Shown: piece after piece, positions 25,679 through 34,419 of the stretch | How the letters are laid out: each line of letters starts with the position of its first letter | Position numbering within the stretch: position 1 is the first letter of the stretch | NCBI RefSeq assembly: GCF_001269925.1 | Contig: NZ_LHVO01000052.1 | Span: 142,626-206,625, forward strand | DNA: 64,000 nucleotides | Reading direction: 5' to 3' | DNA from: Pseudomonas sp. MIACH | Lineage (GTDB): Bacteria; Pseudomonadota; Gammaproteobacteria; Pseudomonadales; Pseudomonadaceae | Translations under genes and position numbers: made by a program | Notes under the pieces: generated by a model | What the model was told of the DNA's origin: nothing | Databases searched by the model: none | Seen by the model: only the letters and a program-made list of their open reading frames with translations

Positions 25679-25888
25679 ATGTTGGATCAGTTTCCTATCG
25701 TCGTTCAGCCTTCCATTCGACCACGCGACGCGGCTTGCGAGAAGTACTGCACCGTGGTTTTTCGTTTGCAAGGGGGGCGCTCGGCCATGGTGTGGTTCCT
25801 CGCAGAACTCTCCCAACATTTCGAAGGTTCAGGGACTGCCGAAATCGTAAAATTCGAGGTCGGTGACCATTTGCGTAGCCGGCGTTGA
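25679..25888 (+). CDS. Small ICE-conserved hypothetical protein (69 aa)
   Basis: Begins MLDQFPIVVQPSIRPRDAA and is soluble, with no known motif. AAGGAG lies nine bases before ATG 25679, a better start than the frame opening at 25661. It sits between parA and parB, and its end is 14 bp before the parB start, so the three are probably one operon. The role is unknown. Confidence 0.7.
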   Translation: MLDQFPIVVQPSIRPRDAACEKYCTVVFRLQGGRSAMVWFLAELSQHFEGSGTAEIVKFEVGDHLRSRR

Positions 25889-25902
25889 TCGAGGCGGTTC
25901 AG

Positions 25903-27492
25903 ATGAAGAAGCTCAGTCAGGAGGAAATCACCGGCAAGCTGCACCAGGACCACTTCACTCAAGGTCCTGGACTGGAGCGACTGTCCGATCCAGACATCGA
26001 CACTCCCATGCTGGTCACTCTGGAACAGTTACGCCCCTACGAGCACAACCCACGCTTCATTCGTAATCCGCTTTATGACGATATCAAGGCGTCGATCCGT
26101 GAACGCGGGCTGGATCAACCGCCACCGATTACCCGCCGCCCGGGTGAAACCTCTTTCATCATCCGCAACGGCGGTAATACGCGCTTAGCGATTCTCGGCG
26201 AGCTGTGGCAGGAAACGCGCGACGAGCGTTTCTTTCGGATTCACTGCCTGTTCCGACCTTGGAGCAATGAAACCAACGCCCTACTCGGCCATCTAGCGGA
26301 AAGCGACCTGCACGGCCAACTCACGTTCATCGAAAGGGCCCTGGCAGTAGCCAAACTCAAAACCATGCTTGAGTCGGATGGCCCAGAGCTCTCACAACGG
26401 GAGCTGGCTCGACGTCTTGCCGCTGGAGGCTATCCGGTTTCGCAGTCGCATATCAGCCGGATGCTGGACACCCTCGAACACTTATTACCCGCCATTCCAC
26501 AAACTCTGTATGCCGGCTTGGGTAAGCCTCAGATAGAACGTCTGATCGGTCTACGTAGTCAGGCTGAGCGAACCTGGAACAGCTATCCAACCGCCACAGT
26601 CGCGTTTGCAGAGTTCTGGCTGGAGACCATGGGCTACTTCGATGGTGATCCTGAATCCTTTGATCTTGAGCAGATCCAGGACGAATTGCTCGAACGCATG
26701 AGCCACTTGCTCGGACAGTCCTACCGTATGCTGGCCCTGGAGCTGAGCGATACCCAACGGGTCGTCTCCACGCCCGGGGCTGTAACGACCACGCCCTCCA
26801 AGAGCATCTATCCGCAAAGCGTACATGAAGCCACGGCAGCCCGCCCCTCCTCCGACACCAACCCCGAATCAACTGATGCCAAGAGCAAGGTAGAGCCAAA
26901 TCCAGAAGAACTGCTCAGAGCACCCGAAACAAATACTTTACCTGCGGTCCGTCACCTATCACGCGTTCAACAAATTCGTGAGCAAATCGATCGCGAGATC
27001 ATTACCGAAGCGGGGTCTTCATTCGAAACCTGCACAATCGACGACCTCTGGACCATCGCACCAACGCTGGATACGCCCGAACAACTGCGTTTAGCCATTG
27101 CTGGACTGGCTCGGGAAATGGCGGCCTATGCCGGAGATGCCGAGAGCATCATTGATCAAAAGCTTGGCTTGGGCTTCACCCTAGACATTGAGCGACTTGA
27201 TCTTTCAGCACCTCGCTCGACCGGCGTTCACCTAATGCTCCTGGCCCTATTAAGGGCTCAAGACGAGGTGAACTGGGAGGACCGCAAGCAAATACCTTCC
27301 GCACTGTTCGGGCAACTGTTGTTAGGGGTCTATCAACTCTATCTGCCAGATCGACCAGTCACGGACGTGGGTCTGGAGCGACTGCCTGACAGTCTGTTAA
27401 TCAAACTGTTTCGCCTGATCCGCCTGGCCCGGCGTCTAATCGACTTAACACTCATCTCTGAAGACAAAAACTCACCGGAGGAGCTGAGATGA
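25903..27492 (+). CDS. ParB family protein, ICE type (529 aa)
   Basis: The N-terminal ParB nuclease-like fold covers ~25-120: LEQLRPYEHNPR, IRERGLDQPPPITRR and IIRNGGNTRLAILGEL form the CTP/DNA-binding boxes. A helix-turn-helix lies at ~165-190 (SQRELARRLAAGGYPVSQSH). A long C-terminal part specific to ICE ParBs follows. At over 500 residues it matches the long ParB type of this ICE family. The start ATG 25903 has GAGG 9 bases upstream. It overlaps the next gene as ATGA. Confidence 0.88.
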   Translation: MKKLSQEEITGKLHQDHFTQGPGLERLSDPDIDTPMLVTLEQLRPYEHNPRFIRNPLYDDIKASIRERGLDQPPPITRRPGETSFIIRNGGNTRLAILGELWQETRDERFFRIHCLFRPWSNETNALLGHLAESDLHGQLTFIERALAVAKLKTMLESDGPELSQRELARRLAAGGYPVSQSHISRMLDTLEHLLPAIPQTLYAGLGKPQIERLIGLRSQAERTWNSYPTATVAFAEFWLETMGYFDGDPESFDLEQIQDELLERMSHLLGQSYRMLALELSDTQRVVSTPGAVTTTPSKSIYPQSVHEATAARPSSDTNPESTDAKSKVEPNPEELLRAPETNTLPAVRHLSRVQQIREQIDREIITEAGSSFETCTIDDLWTIAPTLDTPEQLRLAIAGLAREMAAYAGDAESIIDQKLGLGFTLDIERLDLSAPRSTGVHLMLLALLRAQDEVNWEDRKQIPSALFGQLLLGVYQLYLPDRPVTDVGLERLPDSLLIKLFRLIRLARRLIDLTLISEDKNSPEELR

Positions 27493-28037
27493 ACTTGTCC
27501 TTCAATATGCTCAATCAAGCCATGCTAACCCAGGTACTGCACGAACTACGCCTGGGCAACCTGCAACGCTGCAAGGCACTTGGACTGAGTGAGGATGACA
27601 TCTTCGTGCTGCAATCCTTACCACCGACCACGCTATCGCGCCTGGCCCATGCCACTGTCCCTTGGCTTGAGGTCAAGATTGACTCGCCAGTGCTGCATCG
27701 TTTGATTGAACAAGCTGAACGCGACGAACAGAACGAACGGTTGATCAACCGAGCGCTCAAACTCGGCGCCAGCAGCACCATTATGTACCAGTGTTTTGGC
27801 TTGGCGCATTCGGAAACAGCCATGCGTCGGCGTCTACTCAAGATAGAAACTCGTAAAGGCCGCCCCCAACATTTAAGCGAAGCGCAGGAGCATGCGTTGT
27901 GGCAACGTTGGTGCCAAATACGAACAGAGGACGGCACCGAGGATAAACTCGACGCCATGATGATGCTTGCCGAAGAACAGCAGATCAGCTTGACCATCGT
28001 TTGGCAGCAAATCGACCAGTACAGCAACAAAACATGA
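27489..28037 (+). CDS. DUF2857 domain protein (182 aa)
   Basis: Matches the STY4526-type ICE protein by position and by its helical C-terminal half (RLINRALKLGASSTIMYQCF, then RKGRPQHLSEAQEHALWQRW), which resembles a homeodomain-like DNA-binding region. In ICEclc-type elements a DUF2857 protein contributes to activation of the element. The start overlaps the ParB stop and its own stop overlaps the STY4528 start, both as ATGA. Confidence 0.82.
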   Translation: MNLSFNMLNQAMLTQVLHELRLGNLQRCKALGLSEDDIFVLQSLPPTTLSRLAHATVPWLEVKIDSPVLHRLIEQAERDEQNERLINRALKLGASSTIMYQCFGLAHSETAMRRRLLKIETRKGRPQHLSEAQEHALWQRWCQIRTEDGTEDKLDAMMMLAEEQQISLTIVWQQIDQYSNKT

Positions 28038-29221
28038 ATGCTATTCCTTCCAGTCGCTGGCAACGTGTCCTGCAGCAATGCACACAGCAGCTGCATGAGC
28101 GCTGGCCAGCACGCCCTACCACTGAACAGCCCTCCAACCAGGCTCTACAGGCTGGCTTTCTGTTTAGTGGCCAATCACACGAAGTCGTGCCACGTCGGCT
28201 GCTGTTGGATAATCGGCTGACGCCATTGGAGCGAAATGCTTGGCAGGTATTTCGGCTCATGCTGCAAGGCCAGGGCGTGGTTACGCCACGCTATGAGGAT
28301 TTGCAGCCTTACCTCTCGAGCGTGCCCTACGGTGCGTCAGCCTCGCGTGAAACCATTGCACGCGTGTTGACGATGCTCAGGCTCACTCGTTGGCTCAGTT
28401 TGGTTAGCCGCGGTCGCGATCAAATCAGCGGGCGGCTACAAGGTTCTTTGTACGTTCTGCACGATGAGCCGTTAACCCCCGCCGAAGCCATGGAGCTCGA
28501 TCAGGATTACCTAGAACTGGTCGGACATGCCCTCGGACATGCGACAAAGGCAGTACGTATTGTCGCTCAGCACATTGTGGAGGAGGTCCGACAGGACATA
28601 AATATCGATCAGGGTCGATTACCGACGCGGCTCGAAAGTTGGGGCGAACAGTGGACGCAGCAAGGCGTGGGTCAGCCACCCGGTGATGCATTCCACGATT
28701 CCGAACAGAGGGAAGATCACCGCGTTCGGAATCGTGCAGGCCCTCGTTCGGATTCCGAATCAGGCTTGAACCCTAACGTTTCCAGCACCGTTCGGAATCC
28801 GAACGCTGCCTGTACTGTATTAAAAGAAAGTAAATGTACAGTACCGCGCGCGACCTCTACTGTGGATAACCTGCACTGGCCCACTTCGCTGCGCCTAAAC
28901 CCAAGCGAACGTCAGGCCATCGCCGTGGCGCTGAACAAGCTCAACCCAGCGGATCAGCAGGCGGTGCTTAACGAAGCGGGGGCACGCTGTGCGGCCGGTG
29001 GTATACGCAAGCCAGCTGCCTATCTGATGGGCTTGGCCCAACGTGCGCTGAAGGGCGACTTTCGTCCTTGGGCAAGTCAGGCCGAACCATCACCCATCGC
29101 AGAACCGCCCCCAACCGCCCCCTCGCGGCCATCTCGAAAAAAGGGCGAACCTGCATCAGCCCTCGCCCAAGCGTGCCTAAATGAGCTGCGCCAACTGCGT
29201 GGAGGCAGTGGACGTCAGTAG
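28034..29221 (+). CDS. STY4528-type pathogenicity-island replication protein (395 aa)
   Basis: A winged-helix region at ~45-130 (RRLLLDNRLTPLERNAWQVF, then SRETIARVLTMLRLTRWLSL) resembles plasmid replication initiators. The C-terminal helical domain (LNPSERQAIAVALNKLNPAD) is separated by a low-complexity linker at ~220-275. That linker is encoded by DNA full of palindromic GTTCGGAAT repeats and a DnaA box. Start 28034 overlaps the DUF2857 stop. It is expected to take part in element replication; this is established only by family name and context. Confidence 0.82.
   Translation: MNAIPSSRWQRVLQQCTQQLHERWPARPTTEQPSNQALQAGFLFSGQSHEVVPRRLLLDNRLTPLERNAWQVFRLMLQGQGVVTPRYEDLQPYLSSVPYGASASRETIARVLTMLRLTRWLSLVSRGRDQISGRLQGSLYVLHDEPLTPAEAMELDQDYLELVGHALGHATKAVRIVAQHIVEEVRQDINIDQGRLPTRLESWGEQWTQQGVGQPPGDAFHDSEQREDHRVRNRAGPRSDSESGLNPNVSSTVRNPNAACTVLKESKCTVPRATSTVDNLHWPTSLRLNPSERQAIAVALNKLNPADQQAVLNEAGARCAAGGIRKPAAYLMGLAQRALKGDFRPWASQAEPSPIAEPPPTAPSRPSRKKGEPASALAQACLNELRQLRGGSGRQ
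28694..28869. other. Candidate replication origin inside the STY4528-type gene
   Basis: Inverted pair CACGATTCCGAAC (28694-28706) and GTTCGGAATCGTG (28724-28736). Palindrome TTCGG-ATT-CCGAA at 28747-28759. Palindrome CGTTCGG-AAT-CCGAACG at 28789-28805. An AT-rich stretch is flanked by GTACTGTA (28812-28819) and TACAGTAC (28837-28844). TGTGGATAA at 28861-28869 is a perfect DnaA box on the minus strand. The combination of iterons, an AT-rich part and a DnaA box is typical of plasmid origins. An operator array is the alternative. Confidence 0.5.
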
Positions 29222-29245
29222 ATTTGATGCCAGTGGCATCAAATC
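29221..29245 (+). repeat. Hairpin at the end of the STY4528-type gene
   Basis: GATTTGATGCC, loop AGT, GGCATCAAATC: an 11-bp perfect stem that begins at the last base of the stop codon. No T-run follows, so it may protect the mRNA 3' end or form part of the structured leader of the next gene. Confidence 0.5.
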
Positions 29246-29443
29246 CATAGCGTTCCAATCTACGAAAAATATCGGACCGAACCATGGAACGTTTAGGGAA
29301 ACGCCTGGGCGTAGTTCCAATAAACGTAGACGTCAGGTATTTGCCCTCTCTCACCAAACCGAATAGACCGCATTCAGCTTTTTGGCTGTCCTTGACCCTC
29401 ATTTGTCGCAACGTCCCGTCCAAGCCAATGCGAGGACAACACC

Positions 29444-30199
29444 ATGGCCGATCACTATCAACTCAATCTGGGTTCATTGCGCAGCAGCATCACCCTGACC
29501 CTGCATACCCACCATGCAGCCCGTATCTGGCAAGGTCGAGCCGCACGCGAAGGCGTCCACTCGATCATGGGTATGGCCGGTTACATCAGTGTCACCAACC
29601 TGATCAAACAAACTGCGGCTCAGGACGATCCCTATGCAGATTGGGCCATCGTGCAGCTCGAAGAAAAATTGATGCAGGCAAAGGCTGGAATGCTGGAACT
29701 GACTCAACAGTTAGACCGAATAAGACAGGACCTGCCGACACAGATCGACATGGGGGACAACCTCAACATCCACCCCGTTACTTTGCCATTGTACATCGGT
29801 AGTCAGCTGGGTTTTCTAGCCGTCTACCTGCTAACCGATTACGACACTCTGGTACGCCATACCCTATTGGCCCATCACACCGCCTTGATCGGCCGAAGAG
29901 ACATGGAAGCGTGGATCGACGACGGCGCCCACCTGTTACGCAGCTTGTTCGGCCAGGCGCAACGTTATAGACATGCTGGCGTTACACGCGATGATATGGC
30001 CGCAAATAATGCTCGCGCACTGGCGGCCGTGGAGAAGTATGGATTGCCCCCGATGGACATCCTTGAGGGGCATCGCCGTTCTCAGTTTGCGCCGCCGATC
30101 ATTCGCCGTGGTGCTGTAGCAGTGGATGACGCTGACGCGTTGGCAGAGGACGTGGATGGTCCGTCTGTGACCGTGAATGAGCCGGAGGCTGACGCGTGA
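29444..30199 (+). CDS. PFL_4669-type ICE protein, TIGR03761 (251 aa)
   Basis: Conserved in this ICE family next to the DNA-processing genes. Visible parts: an N-terminal LHTHHAARIWQGRAAREGVH, a coiled-coil-like segment (LEEKLMQAKAGMLELTQQLD, ~65-85) and an acidic C-terminus. It has no signal peptide; the function is unknown, with a link to replication or ssDNA handling inferred from neighbours. GAGGA precedes the ATG, and a 222-bp structured leader lies upstream. It overlaps the next gene. Confidence 0.85.
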   Translation: MADHYQLNLGSLRSSITLTLHTHHAARIWQGRAAREGVHSIMGMAGYISVTNLIKQTAAQDDPYADWAIVQLEEKLMQAKAGMLELTQQLDRIRQDLPTQIDMGDNLNIHPVTLPLYIGSQLGFLAVYLLTDYDTLVRHTLLAHHTALIGRRDMEAWIDDGAHLLRSLFGQAQRYRHAGVTRDDMAANNARALAAVEKYGLPPMDILEGHRRSQFAPPIIRRGAVAVDDADALAEDVDGPSVTVNEPEADA

Positions 30200-30714
30200 A
30201 TCCCATGACCCCGATTCAACCAATGCCCTTCGAAGCGTTGACACCGGATGCCTATCGGCAGCTCGAACACGCAGCCTCCCTAAAAGGCCTTTTAAAACCT
30301 TTTAAGGGTAAGGGGGAGTTGGAGCACCTGGCGCAGGTGGCGAGGGAAATCGAGGCGCAGTTATGTCGCCTGATGGAGGCTGTCGTGCAGCAGGCCGGGC
30401 AGCCGCCGTACTCGCTATTGAAGATACGATTGGTGCTGCAGAAGACCAGCGCGGGCAGCACCTTTTTGCGTTGGCGCACCCGTGATTTTTCTCGCATGGG
30501 TGTGGCGGTTTGGGAACGTCAGATCTCCAACAAAGCATTGCCGCAGATCGTACGAAAGGAATTACACCGTTTCGAATGCGCGCGTATCGCACTAAACCTT
30601 CAGATGAGTGTGGTGCATTCGCTCTACCGCCAGGCTACGACCTGCGCGATCAAAATGGCCAGTGCCGAACAGTTGCTGCGCCAGTTCACACCCGCAGTGG
30701 AGAAAACACGATGA
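30196..30714 (+). CDS. DUF3158 family protein (172 aa)
   Basis: Basic, soluble, in the standard position before the ICE single-strand binding protein. The core LLKIRLVLQKTSAGSTFLRWR is typical of DUF3158. Either the GTG at 30196, overlapping the previous stop, or ATG at 30205 could start it. Its stop overlaps the ssb start (ATGA). Function unknown; the basic surface suggests nucleic-acid contact (inference). Confidence 0.75.
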   Translation: MNPMTPIQPMPFEALTPDAYRQLEHAASLKGLLKPFKGKGELEHLAQVAREIEAQLCRLMEAVVQQAGQPPYSLLKIRLVLQKTSAGSTFLRWRTRDFSRMGVAVWERQISNKALPQIVRKELHRFECARIALNLQMSVVHSLYRQATTCAIKMASAEQLLRQFTPAVEKTR

Positions 30715-31166
30715 GTACTTTTTTCGTCGGCGAAGGCAATATCGGCAGTGCGCCAGAGTTCCAGGAGTTCGCCTCAGGCAATGACGAGCCACGGCGTTTG
30801 CTACGGCTGAATGTGTACTTCGACAACCCCATCCCACGCGAGGGCAGCTATGAGGATCGGGGCGGCTATTGGGCGCCGGTTGAGCTCTGGCACCGTGAGG
30901 CTGAACACTGGAGCACGCTGTACCAGAAAGGCATGCGCGTACTGGTCGAAGGTCGTACGGTGCGCGATGAGTGGGAGGACAGCGAAGACAATGCGCGGGT
31001 GACCTTCAAGATCGAGGCCCGTCGAGTCGGCATCCTGCCTCACCGGGTGCACAGTGTGCTCATACGGGAACGCTCCAGTGAAACGGCGGCCTCTCAAAAT
31101 ACAGAACAGGGCAGTTCACCGACGTCGAAACCCAAGAAACACAGAGGTCAATCACCTAAGGCCTGA
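30711..31166 (+). CDS. ssb: Single-stranded DNA-binding protein, ICE type (151 aa)
   Basis: An OB fold begins FFVGEGNIGSAPEF and ends near VTFKIEARRVGIL (~105), followed by a basic, disordered tail that ends KKHRGQSPKA, without the acidic DDDIPF-like tip of chromosomal SSB. It would coat ssDNA during transfer or replication. The start ATG overlaps the DUF3158 stop; upstream codons of the same frame belong to DUF3158's region. Confidence 0.85.
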   Translation: MSTFFVGEGNIGSAPEFQEFASGNDEPRRLLRLNVYFDNPIPREGSYEDRGGYWAPVELWHREAEHWSTLYQKGMRVLVEGRTVRDEWEDSEDNARVTFKIEARRVGILPHRVHSVLIRERSSETAASQNTEQGSSPTSKPKKHRGQSPKA

Positions 31167-31305
31167 ACGACTTCAGGCATAAAAATTGCGCCTCTGCGCG
31201 AAGTTCCAGGCCTGTCATTGCTCGCTGCTCATGAAGTCCCCCACCCATTTACAAACGCTCCAAAGGTAGCAGCTTCAGCCAACTCAAAGCCGCCCTCACC
31301 GACTA

Positions 31306-31338
31306 ATATGAGGAACCTGCCATTCGGGTTTCTCATAT
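31306..31338 (+). promoter_or_regulatory. Leader hairpin upstream of topB
   Basis: ATATGAGGAACC, nine-base loop, GGTTTCTCATAT: a 12-bp stem with one G-U pair, 54 bp before the topB ATG in a 226-bp gene-free leader. No T-run follows, so it is more likely an mRNA control element than a terminator. Confidence 0.5.
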
Positions 31339-31392
31339 CTCGCCCCTGCTACTTCGAACAACGCTGCTCCGAACTCAATCCGGAGTAGTTAT

Positions 31393-33360
31393 ATGCGCCT
31401 CTTCCTCTGCGAAAAACCTTCCCAGGGTCGTGACATCGCCAAGGTTCTCGGAGCCATCCAGCGTGGCGATGGTTGCCTGATCGGCCCCGAGACAACTGTC
31501 ACATGGTGTATCGGCCACCTACTGGAAACGGCCCCGCCTGAAGCCTACGGCACTCAATACAAGAACTGGTCGTTGGACCATCTACCGATCATTCCGGCGC
31601 AGTGGCAAGTGCAGGTCAAACCCAAGACTGCCGCGCAGTTCAAAATCATCAAACGCCTGCTCAGCGAAGCCACCACCGTTGTCATCGCAACCGACGCCGA
31701 CCGCGAAGGTGAGATGATTGCCCGCGAATTATTGGAGCTCTGCCAGTACCAAGGCGCTGTTCAGCGCCTCTGGCTGTCCGCACTCAACGAAGCATCGATT
31801 CGCAGGGCACTGACCTCGCTGAAGTCTGGTCAGGAGACCTTCCCGCTCTATCACTCGGCCCTCGCCCGCAGCCGTGCCGACTGGCTGATTGGCATGAACC
31901 TCAGTCGTTTGTTTACCCTTCTTGGTCGGCGGGCAGGCTACGACGGCGTTTTGTCAGTGGGGCGCGTCCAGACACCCACCTTACGTCTGGTGGTCGATCG
32001 GGATCGTGCGATTGTCGGCTTCGTCCCGGTACCTTACTGGAACATTGAGGTACACCTATCGTCGATGGGCCAGCGATTCATCGCGTCGTGGTTACCGCCA
32101 TGCTCAGGACGGGACGAGTCGGGGCGTTGCCTACAACAAGTGCTTGCCCATCACGCGGTCCAAACAATCACCGACGAGAAGTCCGCCACGGTAATCTCGT
32201 TACATACTGAGCATTTCCGAGAACCGCCGCCCCTGCCCTTCGACCTAAGCACGTTGCAGGAAGTCTGCTCGCGTGAGCTGGGGCTCGGCGTCCAGGAAAC
32301 CCTGAACATCGCCCAAGCCCTGTATGAAACCCACAAAGCCACCACCTACCCGCGCAGCGATTGCCGCTATTTGCCAGAGAATATGCTCAACGAGGCACCC
32401 GCGGTACTCAATGCCCTGCTCAAAACGGATCCTGCACTCAAACCTGCATTCGGGGGCCTCGATCAATCACTGCGCTCCCGCGCATGGAACAATGCCAAGG
32501 TCACCGCGCACCACGGCATCATCCCCACCACCGAACCGGCAAACCTGGTGCGGATGTCCGAACAAGAACGCCATGTCTACGAACTGATCCGTAGCCACTA
32601 CCTAGCGCAGTTTCTTCCGCATCATGAGTTTGATCGGACCCAGGTCGAACTGGCGTGTGGCGAAGAACGATTGACCGCTGTGGGCAAACTGATCTTGGTC
32701 CAGGGCTGGAAAAGCTTGCTCTCCGAAAACACCGAGGAGGATGAGCCCAGTCACAAATCCCAAATCTTACCCATCTTGCAACAGGGCACGCAGTGCGCAG
32801 TGGACAATGTCGAACTCAAGTCCATGCGAACTGCCGCTCCTAAACCTCTCACCGAGGGTGATCTGATCAAGGCGATGAAAAACGTCGCCAAGCTTGTCAA
32901 CGACCCACGCCTGAAACAGAAACTTCGGGACACCACCGGTATCGGAACCGAAGCCACACGAGCTGGCATTATCAAAGGGTTGATTGATCGCGGTTATTTA
33001 CTGAAGAAAAAACGCGCGTTAATAGCTACGGCGGCGGCCCATACCCTGATCGAGGCGGTACCCGCTGCAGTTGCGGATCCTGGCATGACCGCGATCTGGG
33101 AGCAGGCGCTTGAGGAAATCGAAGCGGGACGTCTGACCTTGGAGGCGTTCGTCGCAAAGCAGGCGAACTGGATTGCTAAGTTGGTCGAACACTATGGAGC
33201 GCTCAACTTGTCGATACCGGTCGAAGCCGGCCCGGCCTGCCCCATTTGCAATGCCTCAATGATCAAGCGGAAGGGCAAATCTGGGCCGTTCTGGTCATGC
33301 TCGCAGTATCCGAACTGCAAGGGCACTACGCAGTTCAGAAAAGAGACGCGCCGCGCATGA
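31393..33360 (+). CDS. topB: DNA topoisomerase III, type IA (655 aa)
   Basis: TOPRIM domain at 1-140 (LFLCEKPSQGRDIAKVLG, with the acidic DADREGEMIA at ~101-110). The nucleophilic tyrosine is in TTYPRSDCRYLP (~318). A C4 zinc finger closes the protein (CPICNASMI then CSQYPNCKG). It relaxes or decatenates DNA, probably serving ICE replication or transfer. Length is normal for plasmid- or ICE-borne TopB. GGAGT lies ~8 bases before the ATG. Confidence 0.95.
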   Translation: MRLFLCEKPSQGRDIAKVLGAIQRGDGCLIGPETTVTWCIGHLLETAPPEAYGTQYKNWSLDHLPIIPAQWQVQVKPKTAAQFKIIKRLLSEATTVVIATDADREGEMIARELLELCQYQGAVQRLWLSALNEASIRRALTSLKSGQETFPLYHSALARSRADWLIGMNLSRLFTLLGRRAGYDGVLSVGRVQTPTLRLVVDRDRAIVGFVPVPYWNIEVHLSSMGQRFIASWLPPCSGRDESGRCLQQVLAHHAVQTITDEKSATVISLHTEHFREPPPLPFDLSTLQEVCSRELGLGVQETLNIAQALYETHKATTYPRSDCRYLPENMLNEAPAVLNALLKTDPALKPAFGGLDQSLRSRAWNNAKVTAHHGIIPTTEPANLVRMSEQERHVYELIRSHYLAQFLPHHEFDRTQVELACGEERLTAVGKLILVQGWKSLLSENTEEDEPSHKSQILPILQQGTQCAVDNVELKSMRTAAPKPLTEGDLIKAMKNVAKLVNDPRLKQKLRDTTGIGTEATRAGIIKGLIDRGYLLKKKRALIATAAAHTLIEAVPAAVADPGMTAIWEQALEEIEAGRLTLEAFVAKQANWIAKLVEHYGALNLSIPVEAGPACPICNASMIKRKGKSGPFWSCSQYPNCKGTTQFRKETRRA

Positions 33361-33402
33361 CAGTTCGATTGAGATCAACATGAAGTTAGGGTGGTGCACA
33401 GC

Positions 33403-33666
33403 TCAGTGCATCATCAGCGGCGCCTGATCCCGCTCCAAGTCGATCAAAGGTTGTCCGACTTCACGGGCCAAAGCGATGCCTGTCGAAATCCATATCTGCC
33501 CCAGTTCGTTGAAGGCTTTTAGGTGGGCAGGATCTTCGTTGAGCCAATGAACAAGGCGTTCGAAGTATTCGGGGTTATCCGGGCAGTCATGAATCTTGAT
33601 GAACAGCTCCAGTGTTTGATCCCAAATCAGATCCATGTCGTCCTTGCTCTCATCTTCCATGCTCAA
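33403..33666 (-). CDS. Small protein resembling the FecR N-terminal (DUF4880-like) domain (87 aa)
   Basis: Residues 30-66 (NPEYFERLVHWLNEDPAHLK, AFNELGQIW) match the pattern of the FecR N-terminal region: W-x2-WL-x2-DP-x2-x2-AF-x2-L-x2-W. No periplasmic FecR domain or sigma factor is present, so a sigma regulator role is doubtful. It is antisense to the flow of ICE genes, right after topB, and may be a later acquisition. Confidence 0.5.
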   Translation of the reverse strand: MSMEDESKDDMDLIWDQTLELFIKIHDCPDNPEYFERLVHWLNEDPAHLKAFNELGQIWISTGIALAREVGQPLIDLERDQAPLMMH

Positions 33667-33868
33667 CCATCCCTCAACTTGGTCCTGTCAGACCGTCGTT
33701 CTTAATAACCACTCTGGACTCTGATCCCTGGAGGGACAGAAACCACGTCGCGATATACAGCTGTTTCAGTCACTATAACAACCCACTGAGTCGATACTCA
33801 ACCCTTAAGGATGTTCATGTCAACGGGTCTTTGCTCAACCATTCGGGTTGAACTGGAGAACTCATCAC

Positions 33869-34210
33869 TTGGCACATAAACATCCAACCCAAGCCCAAAT
33901 CGGGCGCATGATCGCGAAGCACCGCAGCGAGCGTAATCTGACCCAGGAAGAGGTGGCTGAACGTTTAGGGATCGGTAGCGAAGCCATCTCGCGCCTGGAG
34001 CGGGGTGTAGTGGAGCTTTCAGTGGTCAAGCTGATGCAACTGGCTGATATTTTCGATTGCCGGATGGACGAACTCCTGACGGCATCGAGTAATCGCCCCA
34101 ATGACCAGGGTCAGATGATCGCGGGTCTGCTGAGTGGACTGAAAGAAAGCGACCGTGCCTTTATCTTGGCAACCGTCGAACAATTGGCCGCACATCTCGG
34201 CAGTAAGTAA
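33869..34210 (+). CDS. XRE family transcriptional regulator (113 aa)
   Basis: A helix-turn-helix at ~12-65 (IAKHRSERNLTQEEVAERLG, then SEAISRLERGVVELSVVKL) with a C-terminal helical tail. I chose TTG at 33869 because GGAG lies ~11 bases upstream; TTG 33848 and ATG 33908 are alternatives. A small stem (TCAACC/GGTTGA, 33835-33851) precedes the ribosome site. It probably controls nearby ICE genes or itself. Confidence 0.8.
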   Translation: MAHKHPTQAQIGRMIAKHRSERNLTQEEVAERLGIGSEAISRLERGVVELSVVKLMQLADIFDCRMDELLTASSNRPNDQGQMIAGLLSGLKESDRAFILATVEQLAAHLGSK

Positions 34211-34378
34211 CCTCTTTCATCGTGTTCAACGTAGCGTCTTATGAAGGGGGCCTGAAGGCTTGACGTCGTATTGACGTATCTGCTGTAGTAGCTTCGGATA
34301 ACCGCCAACGGCGACCCAAGACCGATTAGCTCCGGGCAGTTCGGTCAAACTCTTCGAGTTCGGAGCCTCCTCTTCTGC

Positions 34379-34400
34379 GGAATTTAATTCCCGTTTTTTT
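34379..34400 (+). terminator. Possible AT-rich terminator
   Basis: GGAATT-T-AATTCC followed by CG and T7. The stem is weak (6 bp) and the spacing good; it may end transcription from the XRE gene. Confidence 0.35.
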
Positions 34401-34419
34401 GCTCGACCTGATTGTGGTG

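Noticed and set aside
28694..28805. Possible short CRISPR-like array
   Set aside because: The units are palindromic with irregular spacing and no unique spacers of equal length, and they lie inside a gene; they fit iterons or operators.
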